A program made the position numbers and the translations under genes. Shown here in pieces: positions 16,130 to 23,561 of a DNA stretch of 64,000 nucleotides; the stretch's first letter is position 1, and each line of letters opens with the position of its first letter. The stretch covers positions 1 to 64,000 of the forward strand of contig JAFPEE010000089.1 in the NCBI GenBank assembly GCA_017389705.1. The letters run 5' to 3'. The notes beneath the pieces are model-generated. The model was not told the origin of the DNA and searched no databases. It saw only the letters and a list, made by a program, of their open reading frames with translations. Origin of the DNA: Prevotella sp. GTDB lineage: Bacteria > Bacteroidota > Bacteroidia > Bacteroidales > Bacteroidaceae.

Positions 16130-17481
16130 ACGAGCGTGGCAGTTTTGGCAGTAAGGTGGGTATTGTGCTGGCCACGGCAGGGTCGGCTGTGGGTCTGGGA
16201 AACGTATGGCGTTTCCCCTATATGACAGGCGAGAATGGTGGCGCAGCGTTTATCCTTATCTATATAGCATGTATCCTGTTGCTGGGTGTGCCTGGCATGC
16301 TGAGCGAGTTTGTCGTGGGGCGTCATGCGCAGACCAATGCTGCCAGGGCATACGAGAAACTGTCAGGTGGTAAGCCTTGGAAGCTGGTGGGCTATCTGGG
16401 CATCCTGACAGCAACCATCATTCTGGGCTTTTATGCCGTGGTGGCTGGTTGGTGTCTGCAATACTTATATGCCTCTATTGGAGGGCAGCTCAATGGCGAT
16501 GCAGACTATGTGAAGAACTACTTCGCCAGTTTCTCCAGCGACCCTTTGAAGCCTGTGTTGTGTGGTGTGGCTTTCGTGATGGCTACTCATCTGGTGATAG
16601 TGCGTGGTGTACGTAGCGGCATAGAGCGTGCCTCGAAGCTGCTGATGCCCATCCTGTTATTGCTGCTGGTGGTCATTGTCATTGCCTCGTGCATGTTGCC
16701 AGGTGCAATGGCTGGCGTGGAGTTCCTGCTGAAGCCCGATTTCTCGAAGATGGGCAGCAATGTGATGCTTGAAGCCTTGGGGCAGGCCTTCTTCTCGCTC
16801 TCGCTGGGTACGGCCTGCCTATGTACCTATGCCAGCTATTTTACAAAAGATACCAACCTGCTTCGCTCAGCCGGGCAGATTGCTATATTGGACACCATGA
16901 TAGCCATCCTGGCAGGTCTGATGATTTTCCCTGCGGCAGCCTCGGTGGGTGTCAGTCCTGACTCAGGACCCTCGCTCATCTTCATTACGCTGCCAAATGT
17001 GTTCCAGCAGGCCTTTGCCTCGTTGCCTGTGGTGGGCAGTATCATCAGCGTGATGTTTTATGCCTTGTTGGTCTTTGCGGCCATGACCAGCACCATCTCG
17101 ATGCATGAGATAGGTACGGCCTTCTTTACTGAGGAACTGCATCTTCCTCGTAGGAGGTCAGCATGGATTGTTACGGTGGTAGCTTCTGTCATCTGTCTGT
17201 TCTGCGCCTTGTCGGCAGGGCCTTTCCCTGACTTGCAGTTGATGGGCCGGTCGCTGATGGGCTTCTGCGATGCCTTGACAGCTAACTTCATGCTACCTTT
17301 GGGAAGTATGCTGACCTGTCTGTTTGTAGGCTGGTATATCCCCAAGCAGGTGGTAAGGAGCGAGTTTACCAATAACGGCACGCTGAGGGGTCGTTTCTTT
17401 GGCGCCTATCTGTTTGCTGTGCGCTATGTTTGTCCTATCTGTATCATGTTGGTATTCCTTCATCAGTTGGGAGTGATATGA
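16126..17481 (+). CDS. sodium-dependent NSS family transporter, second of a tandem pair
   Basis: 451 residues from the ATG at 16126, overlapping the first NSS stop by four bases. Clearly paralogous to it along the whole length, with the same helix-1 block GLGNVWRFPYMTGENGGA and the same stretches LAGLMIFPAA and SVGVSPDSGPSLIF, but diverged in loops and in the helices expected to line the substrate site (for example TATIILGFYAVVAGW for TGFLITGYYAVVAGW). This suggests duplication with a change of substrate, or a hetero-oligomeric pair. Inner membrane. Confidence 0.93.
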   Translation: MNERGSFGSKVGIVLATAGSAVGLGNVWRFPYMTGENGGAAFILIYIACILLLGVPGMLSEFVVGRHAQTNAARAYEKLSGGKPWKLVGYLGILTATIILGFYAVVAGWCLQYLYASIGGQLNGDADYVKNYFASFSSDPLKPVLCGVAFVMATHLVIVRGVRSGIERASKLLMPILLLLLVVIVIASCMLPGAMAGVEFLLKPDFSKMGSNVMLEALGQAFFSLSLGTACLCTYASYFTKDTNLLRSAGQIAILDTMIAILAGLMIFPAAASVGVSPDSGPSLIFITLPNVFQQAFASLPVVGSIISVMFYALLVFAAMTSTISMHEIGTAFFTEELHLPRRRSAWIVTVVASVICLFCALSAGPFPDLQLMGRSLMGFCDALTANFMLPLGSMLTCLFVGWYIPKQVVRSEFTNNGTLRGRFFGAYLFAVRYVCPICIMLVFLHQLGVI

Positions 17482-18350
17482 ACAGAAATGACAGGCGAGT
17501 AACGATAGCAGCCCTTGTGGTGGGTGTGGTGGCACTGGTAGGCTTTTGGCTGACTAGTGGTGAACAACCAGCAGAGAACGAGAAAGCCCAGACTACTAAG
17601 TCGTATCGTGCTAAGCGTCCTGTCCAGTACTATGCTACGGAATCGCGAAAGGCAGAACGTTTCCCCTTCGATCCTAATACTGCAGATTCCACCCAGCTGC
17701 TACGCTTGGGCCTGCAACCCTGGCAGGTCAGAAACATCTACCGGTATAGAAGTCATGGCGGTATCTATCGTCGTAAGGAGGACTTTGCCCGACTCTATGG
17801 CCTCACCGTAAAGCAGTATCGTGAGTTGGAGCCCTATATAAAGATTTCCAGCGACTATCTGCCAGCATCGACCCTGGTAGGTGAGCGAACTCGAGAAAAG
17901 GAGAAGTCGGAAAGCAAATATGAGCGCGACACCCTGCGTTATCCCGTTAAGATTAAGGAGAATGAGCATATCGTTCTGAATACTGCTGACACTACACAGC
18001 TACGTAAGGTGCCAGGCATAGGAGCGTATTATGCCAAGGAAATAATGCGTTATGGGAGATGGCTGGGAGGCTATGTCAGTGTTGACCAGCTGGACGAGAT
18101 AGAGAATTTTCCACAAAATGCCAAGCAATACTTCGTTATCCAGGATCCGCACCCCAAGAGGCTGAATATCAATCGTCTGACATTGCAACAGCTGCGCCAG
18201 CATCCGTACATTAATTATTATCGGGCAAAGACCATTGTCGACTATCGTCGCTTGCATGGCAATATCAGCAGTCTGCAGGACCTTCGCTTCTCGAAGGACT
18301 TCCCTCCAGAGATCATTGAGCGTCTGGAGCCCTACGTGGAATATGAGTAA
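17478..18350 (+). CDS. helix-hairpin-helix protein, ComEA-like repeats
   Basis: 290 residues from the ATG at 17478, overlapping the symporter stop. An N-terminal membrane anchor (AALVVGVVALVGFWL, residues 9-23) is followed by three HhH-type modules: FDPNTADSTQLLRLGL (about 57-110), LNTADTTQLRKVPGIGAYYAKEI (about 160-225) and LNINRLTLQQLRQHPYINYYRAKTI (about 236-285). The central one has the canonical GIG. ComEA-like HhH modules bind double-stranded DNA in uptake systems, but in Bacteroidota such anchored three-module proteins are widespread without proven competence, so DNA binding at the outer face of the inner membrane is only a family-based guess. Confidence 0.88.
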   Translation: MNRNDRRVTIAALVVGVVALVGFWLTSGEQPAENEKAQTTKSYRAKRPVQYYATESRKAERFPFDPNTADSTQLLRLGLQPWQVRNIYRYRSHGGIYRRKEDFARLYGLTVKQYRELEPYIKISSDYLPASTLVGERTREKEKSESKYERDTLRYPVKIKENEHIVLNTADTTQLRKVPGIGAYYAKEIMRYGRWLGGYVSVDQLDEIENFPQNAKQYFVIQDPHPKRLNINRLTLQQLRQHPYINYYRAKTIVDYRRLHGNISSLQDLRFSKDFPPEIIERLEPYVEYE

Positions 18351-18371
18351 AAAGATAAAAATCCAAATAAA

Positions 18372-18403
18372 TTTGGTTTTTCGCTCACTTATTCGTACCT
18401 TTG
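18372..18403 (+). promoter_or_regulatory. -33/-7 promoter of folP, shared-spacer family
   Basis: TTTG (18372-18375), 20-bp spacer containing CGCTCACTTATTCG, TACCTTTG (18396-18403). Only four bases separate it from the ATG at 18408. The spacer matches promoters at 29485-29516, 1875-1906 and 61726-61756. Confidence 0.85.
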
Positions 18404-18407
18404 TGGC

Positions 18408-19217
18408 ATGAACTATACGCTGAATTGCAATGGGCGACTGTTGAGTCTGGCTGAGCCACAGGTGATGGGTATCCTCAACGTGACGCCTGACTCGTTCTAT
18501 GGTAACAGCCGACAACAGACGGATACTGCTATTGCCCACAGGGTGGAAGAGATTCTGACCCAGGGAGGCAGCATGGTTGACGTGGGGGCCTGTTCGACTC
18601 GTCCTGACAGCAAACCTGTCAGTGAGGCAGAGGAGATGGAGCGATTGCACCAGGCATTGCCCATTGTGCGTCGTGTGGCTCCTGAGGCTGTGGTCAGCGT
18701 CGACACCTTTCGCCCGTCAGTGGCCCGCATGGTGGTTGAGGACTATGGTGTGGACATCATCAACGATGTTGGAGAAAGCAGCGCCACACGCTCGACAGCT
18801 GATATGTTCAGGATGGTGGCGCGATTACGTGTACCTTATATATACACGTCACGCAAGGCAACCATGCGCGAGGTGCTGTTAGACTGTGCCGAGGCTGTAG
18901 ACCAGCTGCGCTCATTGGGACAGAAAGACATCCTGCTCGACCCAGGCTTTGGCTTTGGCAAGACGCTGGAGCAAAACTACGAGGTGCTGAACGGTCTGGA
19001 GCGTATGCAGATGATAGGATTGCCAGTATTGGTAGGCGTCTCGCGTAAGTCAATGATATACCGATTGCTGGACACGGAGCCTGAACAAGCCCTTAACGGT
19101 TCGACTGTGCTTCACACCATAGCACTGCAGAAAGGAGCCTCTATTCTGCGCGTGCACGATGTCCGTGAGGCCGTGGAGTGCTGTCGCCTGGTACGACAAA
19201 CGATGAATAGCAAATAG
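18408..19217 (+). CDS. folP: dihydropteroate synthase
   Basis: 269 residues. Condenses dihydropterin pyrophosphate with p-aminobenzoate in folate synthesis; target of sulfonamides. Seen: VMGILNVTPDSFYG (pterin and pyrophosphate loop), MVDVGACSTRPDSKPVSEAEE (loop 2, where the usual GGESTRPG is GACSTRPDS), SVDTFRP, INDVGES, DPGFGFGKTLEQN and GVSRKSM. The GAC and PDS variations are common in Bacteroidota forms. It starts four bases after its -7 box, so the mRNA may be leaderless. cdaA follows 24 bp later, a pairing typical of this phylum. Confidence 0.97.
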   Translation: MNYTLNCNGRLLSLAEPQVMGILNVTPDSFYGNSRQQTDTAIAHRVEEILTQGGSMVDVGACSTRPDSKPVSEAEEMERLHQALPIVRRVAPEAVVSVDTFRPSVARMVVEDYGVDIINDVGESSATRSTADMFRMVARLRVPYIYTSRKATMREVLLDCAEAVDQLRSLGQKDILLDPGFGFGKTLEQNYEVLNGLERMQMIGLPVLVGVSRKSMIYRLLDTEPEQALNGSTVLHTIALQKGASILRVHDVREAVECCRLVRQTMNSK

Positions 19218-19241
19218 TAAAATAGTAAACGATATAAAGCG

Positions 19242-20018
19242 GTGTTTTTCGAATTTGGAGTAAAGGATATTGTCGACATCATTCTGGTAGCCATTCTGCT
19301 GTTCTATGCTTACAGGCTGATGAAGGAGTCGCGTTCTCTGAATGTCTTTATGGGCATTCTGGTGTTTGTCGTGTTGTGGTTGCTGGTGTCTCAGGTGTTG
19401 CAGATGCGACTGCTGGGCAGCATCATGGACAAGGTGGTCAGCATTGGTGCCATCGGTCTGGTTGTTCTTTTCCAGGAGGACATCCGTAAGTTCCTGTATA
19501 ACCTGGGTGCCCACCAGCGCATGCAGACCATCCGGCGAATCTTCTCCAATGGCGACAAGCGAAGGGATGTGGAACGGCTGAAGCAGGTTATCATGCCTAT
19601 AGTGATGTCGTGTATGAATATGAGTAAGAAGAAGGTGGGTGCTCTCATCGTCATCCAGCGAGGCACACCATTGGACGACATTGTGGCTACGGGTGAAGTT
19701 ATTGATGCCTCAGTCAGCCAGCGCCTCATTGAGAACCTTTTCTTCAAGAACTCGCCTCTGCATGACGGTGCCATGATTATTGCCAACAACCGTATCAGGG
19801 CTGCAGGCTGTATCCTGCCTGTATCGCACGACCTGCATATTCCAAAGGAGCTGGGCTTGCGCCATCGTGCTGCCTTGGGTATCACACACGAGAGCGACAG
19901 CATAGCCATTGTGGTTTCTGAGGAAACGGGTAGCATCTCGGTAGCTATCCGTAGTCAGTTCCAGTTGCGACTCACCGCAGAGAAACTGGAAAGCATCCTC
20001 ACTCAGGAGATGATATAA
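19242..20018 (+). CDS. cdaA: diadenylate cyclase, CdaA type
   Basis: 258 residues from a GTG at 19242 (VFFEFGVKDIVD). Three N-terminal membrane helices (about 7-75) are followed by a DisA_N/DAC domain that joins two ATP into cyclic di-AMP. Catalytic blocks are NSPLHDGAMII (DGA motif) and GLRHRAALGIT (RHR motif). Cyclic di-AMP controls potassium and osmotic balance and wall stress responses in other bacteria; in Bacteroidota its targets are less known. Located directly after folP, probably in the same transcript. YbbR-like regulators that accompany cdaA in Firmicutes are absent here. Confidence 0.95.
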   Translation: MFFEFGVKDIVDIILVAILLFYAYRLMKESRSLNVFMGILVFVVLWLLVSQVLQMRLLGSIMDKVVSIGAIGLVVLFQEDIRKFLYNLGAHQRMQTIRRIFSNGDKRRDVERLKQVIMPIVMSCMNMSKKKVGALIVIQRGTPLDDIVATGEVIDASVSQRLIENLFFKNSPLHDGAMIIANNRIRAAGCILPVSHDLHIPKELGLRHRAALGITHESDSIAIVVSEETGSISVAIRSQFQLRLTAEKLESILTQEMI

Positions 20019-20095
20019 GTGGTGTGAAAAGTTAAAAAATACCAAGGCGGGAGCAAATTATTCGCTCTTCACTCTTCACTCTTCACTTTAATTTG

Positions 20096-20103
20096 TACCT
20101 TTG
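20096..20103 (+). promoter_or_regulatory. -7 box of pta preceded by CTCTTCA triplet repeat
   Basis: TACCTTTG at 20096-20103, 44 bp before the pta ATG. Just upstream (about 20064-20088) CTCTTCA occurs three times in tandem (7-bp period). Confidence 0.75.
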
Positions 20104-20147
20104 CAGTCCATGTATATATCTTAAAACTAATTATAATAAAACAAACT

Positions 20148-21158
20148 ATGGATTTATTGAGTCAAATCGTAGCGCGTGCTAAGGCAAACAAGCAGCGCAT
20201 CGTGCTCCCTGAGGCTGAGGAGGAGCGCACACTTTGTGCAGCTGACCGTGTGTTGGCTGAGGACATGGCAGACATCATTCTGATTGGTAACCCTGAGAAG
20301 GTAGCCGCTTTGGCTAAGGAGAAGGGCTTGCAGCATATTGGCAAGGCCACTCTCATCGACCCAGAGAACTATGAGAAGAGCGAGGAAATGGCTGAGAAGC
20401 TGGCTGAGATTCGTAAGTCAAAGGGTATGACCATCGAGGAAGCCCGTAAGCTGGTGAAGAACCCTCTGTACCTGGGTTGTATGATTATCAAGACTGAAGG
20501 TGCTGACGGACAGATCAGTGGTGCCTTGTCGACGACTGGCGATACTCTGCGTCCTGCTCTGCAGATTATTAAGTGCTCTCCAGGCATTACCTGCGTCAGC
20601 GGTGGTCTGTTGCTCATCTCTAAGGAGAAGCAGTATGGTGAGGATGGTGTGCTTGTCGTCGGTGACGTAGCTGTAACGCCAATGCCTGATGCTGCACAGC
20701 TCAGCCAGATTGCTGTCTGCACAGCTCAGACCGCTAAGTCGGTGGCTGGCTTTGCTGACCCCAGAGTGGCTATGCTGAGCTTCTCTACCAAGGGCAGTGC
20801 CAAACACGAGGTTTGTGACAAGGTCATTGAGGCAACCCGTCTGGCTAAGGAGATGGATCCCTCTCTGAAGATCGACGGTGAGCTGCAGGCTGATGCCGCT
20901 CTCGTTCCCTCAGTAGGTGCAAAGAAGGCTCCTGGCTCTGATATCGCTGGTAAGGCTAACGTGCTCGTATTCCCCAACCTCGAGGTTGGTAACATCGGCT
21001 ATAAGCTTGTTCAGCGTCTGGGTGACGCCATCGCTATTGGTCCTATCTTGCAGGGTATTGCACGTCCTGTCAACGACCTCTCTCGTGGTTGTTCAGTAGA
21101 CGATATCTACTACATGGTAGCCATCACGGCTTGCCAGGCCATGGACGCTAAGAAGTAA
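20148..21158 (+). CDS. pta: phosphate acetyltransferase
   Basis: 336 residues, the short form without the N-terminal DRTGG regulatory region. Interconverts acetyl-CoA and acetyl phosphate. Recognisable stretches: KQRIVLPEAEEERTL at the N-terminus, SGALSTTGDTLRPALQII, ADPRVAMLSFSTKGSA and the C-terminal NDLSRGCSVDDIYY. With ackA 76 bp downstream it forms the acetate-producing, ATP-yielding branch of fermentation. The codon choice is strongly biased to frequent codons, as expected for an abundant protein. Confidence 0.97.
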   Translation: MDLLSQIVARAKANKQRIVLPEAEEERTLCAADRVLAEDMADIILIGNPEKVAALAKEKGLQHIGKATLIDPENYEKSEEMAEKLAEIRKSKGMTIEEARKLVKNPLYLGCMIIKTEGADGQISGALSTTGDTLRPALQIIKCSPGITCVSGGLLLISKEKQYGEDGVLVVGDVAVTPMPDAAQLSQIAVCTAQTAKSVAGFADPRVAMLSFSTKGSAKHEVCDKVIEATRLAKEMDPSLKIDGELQADAALVPSVGAKKAPGSDIAGKANVLVFPNLEVGNIGYKLVQRLGDAIAIGPILQGIARPVNDLSRGCSVDDIYYMVAITACQAMDAKK

Positions 21159-21163
21159 TAATT

Positions 21164-21226
21164 CGCTATTGGCTGTTGGCTATTGGCTTTTGGCAAGCTA
21201 ACGGCTAACAGCTAAAAGCTAAAAGC
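21164..21226. repeat. TTGGC/TTAGC repeat between pta and ackA
   Basis: GCTATTGGCTGTTGGC-type units followed by GCTAACGGCTAACAGC and GCTAAAAGC units fill the 76-bp gap. Read as RNA the two halves can pair with many G-U pairs, so it may fold between the two cistrons. It ends nine bases before the ackA ATG. Confidence 0.7.
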
Positions 21227-21234
21227 AAAAAAAT

Positions 21235-22425
21235 ATGAAGATATTAGTATTAAACTGTGGCTCGTCCTCTATTAAGTACGCTTTGTACAACATGGACGAC
21301 AAGAGTGTGATGACCAGTGGTGGTGCTGAGCGCGTAGGCTTGGACGGTGCTTTTGTAAAGGTAAAACTGGCCAATGGTGAGAAGAAGCAGATCATGCATG
21401 ACATCCCTGAGCATACTGAGGGTGTGAAGTTCATCTTCTCGCTGCTGACAGATCCTGAGATTGGTGTTATCAAGTCACTCGACGAAATTGACGCTGTGGG
21501 TCATCGTATGGTGCATGGTGGCGAGAAGTTCAACAAGAGCGTAGTTCTCACCGATGAGGTACTGAAGGCCTTTGAGGAGTGCTCTGATCTGGCTCCGCTG
21601 CATAACCCGGCAAACCTGAAGGGTGTGAATGCTGTGAAGGAGCTGATGCCTGGTCTGCCTCAGGTAGGTGTCTTCGATACCGCTTTCCACCAGACTATGC
21701 CCCCCAAGGCCTACATGTATGCCATTCCTTATGAGCTCTATGAGAAGTACGGCATCCGTCGCTATGGTTTCCACGGAACCTCTCACCGTTATGTCTCTGC
21801 CCGTGCTTGTGAGTTCTTAGGCATTCCTGCAGAGGGCACCAAGATGGTGACTTGCCACGTTGGTAATGGTGGTTCTATCGCTGCAGTCGTTGACGGTAAG
21901 TGCATCGACACCTCAATGGGTCTTACCCCGTTGGAGGGCCTCGTGATGGGTACTCGTGCTGGTGATATCGATGGCGGTGCTGTTACCTTCATCGAGAAGA
22001 AGCTCGGTCTCGATGCTGATGGCATGAGCAACCTGCTCAACAAGAAGAGTGGTGTGGCTGGTCTCACGGGTGGCTCATCTGATATGCGTGACGTAGAGAA
22101 TGCTGCCAAGGCTGGTGAGCCTCGTGCCAAGCTGGCTCAGGACATGTATTTCTATCGCATCAAGAAGTATATCGGTGCCTATGCAGCTGCTATGGGTGGA
22201 CTCGATGTGGTGGTCTTCACTGCCGGTGTTGGTGAGAATCAGATTAGCATGCGTTCAGAGGTCTGCAAGGACATGGAGTTCCTCGGCATCAAGTTCGACG
22301 AGTCGAAGAACAATGTCCGCGGCGAGGAGGCGATTATCTCTGCCGACGACTCTAAGGTGAAGGTGGTTGTGATTCCTACTGATGAGGAGCTGATGATTGC
22401 CACCGACACGATGAATCTGCTGTAG
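21235..22425 (+). CDS. ackA: acetate kinase
   Basis: 396 residues, normal length. Converts acetyl phosphate and ADP to acetate and ATP. Motifs of the ASKHA fold: VLNCGSSSIKYAL at the N-terminus, HRMVHGGEKF, FDTAFHQTMP (catalytic Asp), RRYGFHGTSHRYV, CHVGNGGSIAAV, DTSMGLTPLEGL and VVFTAGVGENQ. Preceded by a repeat-filled gap after pta and followed by a strong intrinsic terminator (22450-22489), so pta-ackA is a closed unit. Confidence 0.98.
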   Translation: MKILVLNCGSSSIKYALYNMDDKSVMTSGGAERVGLDGAFVKVKLANGEKKQIMHDIPEHTEGVKFIFSLLTDPEIGVIKSLDEIDAVGHRMVHGGEKFNKSVVLTDEVLKAFEECSDLAPLHNPANLKGVNAVKELMPGLPQVGVFDTAFHQTMPPKAYMYAIPYELYEKYGIRRYGFHGTSHRYVSARACEFLGIPAEGTKMVTCHVGNGGSIAAVVDGKCIDTSMGLTPLEGLVMGTRAGDIDGGAVTFIEKKLGLDADGMSNLLNKKSGVAGLTGGSSDMRDVENAAKAGEPRAKLAQDMYFYRIKKYIGAYAAAMGGLDVVVFTAGVGENQISMRSEVCKDMEFLGIKFDESKNNVRGEEAIISADDSKVKVVVIPTDEELMIATDTMNLL

Positions 22426-22449
22426 GCGATTGTAAAATAGCACATACGG

Positions 22450-22489
22450 CTGTCGCCCTTTCTTGCTGAAGAGAGGGCGACAGTTTTTT
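22450..22489 (+). terminator. intrinsic terminator after ackA
   Basis: A perfect 10-bp stem, CTGTCGCCCT (22450-22459) with AGGGCGACAG (22474-22483), is followed by TTTTTT. It ends the pta-ackA unit. Confidence 0.9.
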
Positions 22490-22516
22490 GTGCAAAGGAA
22501 GTTTTTGGCGGAAAGA

Positions 22517-22548
22517 TTTGGCCGTTTCGAAATAATTTCCTACCTTTG
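22517..22548 (+). promoter_or_regulatory. -33/-7 promoter of greA
   Basis: TTTG (22517-22520), 20-bp spacer, TACCTTTG (22541-22548). It predicts a leader of about 115 bases before the greA ATG, long for this genome. Confidence 0.85.
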
Positions 22549-22578
22549 CAAACGGATAAAGACATGGATAGAATAGGG

Positions 22579-22618
22579 GATTCCGACAGAGCGAAAGAGT
22601 CGGGATTCTTTCTTTTAT
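22579..22618 (+). promoter_or_regulatory. hairpin with U-rich tail in the greA leader
   Basis: GATTCCGAC (22579-22587) can pair with GTCGGGATTC (22599-22608) over nine pairs including G-U, with an 11-base loop, followed by TTTCTTTTAT. It looks like a terminator inside the greA leader and could act as an attenuator. The function is inferred. Confidence 0.55.
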
Positions 22619-22669
22619 CTGCGTTTAAACCGTAAAATTGTAAATAGTAAACATTAAATAAGAATCAGT

Positions 22670-23137
22670 ATGGCATATATGTCACAAGAAGGCTACGACA
22701 AGTTAGTAGCCGAGTTACACCGTTTAGAGGCGGTAGAGCGTCCTAAGGCATCGGCAGCCATTGCCGAGGCTCGCGAAAAGGGCGACCTGAGTGAGAATAG
22801 TGAGTATGATGCTGCCAAGGAGGCGCAGGCTCACCTGGAGGATAAGATTAACAAGCTGAAGACCACCATCAGCGAGGCTAAGGTGGTAGACACCTCACGT
22901 CTGAGTACCGATAGTGTGCAGATTCTGACCAAGGTAGAGATGACCAATCTGACTACCAACAGCAAGATGAGCTATACTATCGTCAGTGAGAACGAGGCCG
23001 ACTTGCGTGCCGGCAAGATTTCTATCAAGACTCCTATTGCTCAGGGTTTGTTGGGCAAGAAGGTAGGCGAGGAGGTGGAAATCAAGATTCCTCGCGGCAC
23101 TATTAAGTTGCGCATCGAGAACATCAGCATTGCTTAA
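22670..23137 (+). CDS. greA: transcription elongation factor GreA
   Basis: 155 residues. Binds the secondary channel of RNA polymerase and stimulates cleavage of backtracked RNA. The N-terminal coiled coil (about 5-75) carries the acidic tip in KGDLSENSEYDAAKEAQ, and the C-terminal FKBP-like domain ends in PIAQGLLGKKVGEEVEIKIP. Full length. It is preceded by a long leader containing a terminator-like hairpin and followed 34 bp later by a HIT gene, a common pairing in Bacteroidota. Confidence 0.98.
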   Translation: MAYMSQEGYDKLVAELHRLEAVERPKASAAIAEAREKGDLSENSEYDAAKEAQAHLEDKINKLKTTISEAKVVDTSRLSTDSVQILTKVEMTNLTTNSKMSYTIVSENEADLRAGKISIKTPIAQGLLGKKVGEEVEIKIPRGTIKLRIENISIA

Positions 23138-23171
23138 AGACAAAAGGGTAAAGAAGTAAATAAGGTAAGTT

Positions 23172-23561
23172 ATGGATATTTTCAGTAAGATTGCTGCTGG
23201 CGAGATACCCAGCTATAAGTGTGCAGAGAACGACGAGTTCTATGCTTTCCTTGACATTAATCCGCTGGTGAAGGGTCACACCCTGGTGATTCCTCGCCGC
23301 GAGGTAGATTATTTCTTCGATATGGACGACGACGAGCTGGCCCGTTATCAGCAGTTTGCCAAGCGTGTGGCCATCGCCATCAAGAAGGCTTTCCCCTGCA
23401 AGAAGGTGGCTCAGGTCGTGTTAGGCCTGGAGGTGGCTCATGCCCATATCCACCTCATCCCCATGCAGAGTGAGGCAGATGCCGACTTCCGGCGTGAGAA
23501 GCTGAAGCTCTCAGAAGAAGAGTTCAAGGAGATTGCAGCAAAAATCCAGGCTGCATTCTAA
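23172..23561 (+). CDS. HIT family nucleotide hydrolase
   Basis: 129 residues. The histidine triad is AHAHIHLIP near residue 96, and the N-terminal IFSKIAAGEIPSYKCAEND is typical of the HINT/Fhit-like subgroup that splits nucleoside phosphoramidates or dinucleoside polyphosphates. Cytoplasmic. Its stop overlaps by four bases with the stop of the convergent GT1 gene, and no terminator separates the two. Confidence 0.95.
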   Translation: MDIFSKIAAGEIPSYKCAENDEFYAFLDINPLVKGHTLVIPRREVDYFFDMDDDELARYQQFAKRVAIAIKKAFPCKKVAQVVLGLEVAHAHIHLIPMQSEADADFRREKLKLSEEEFKEIAAKIQAAF

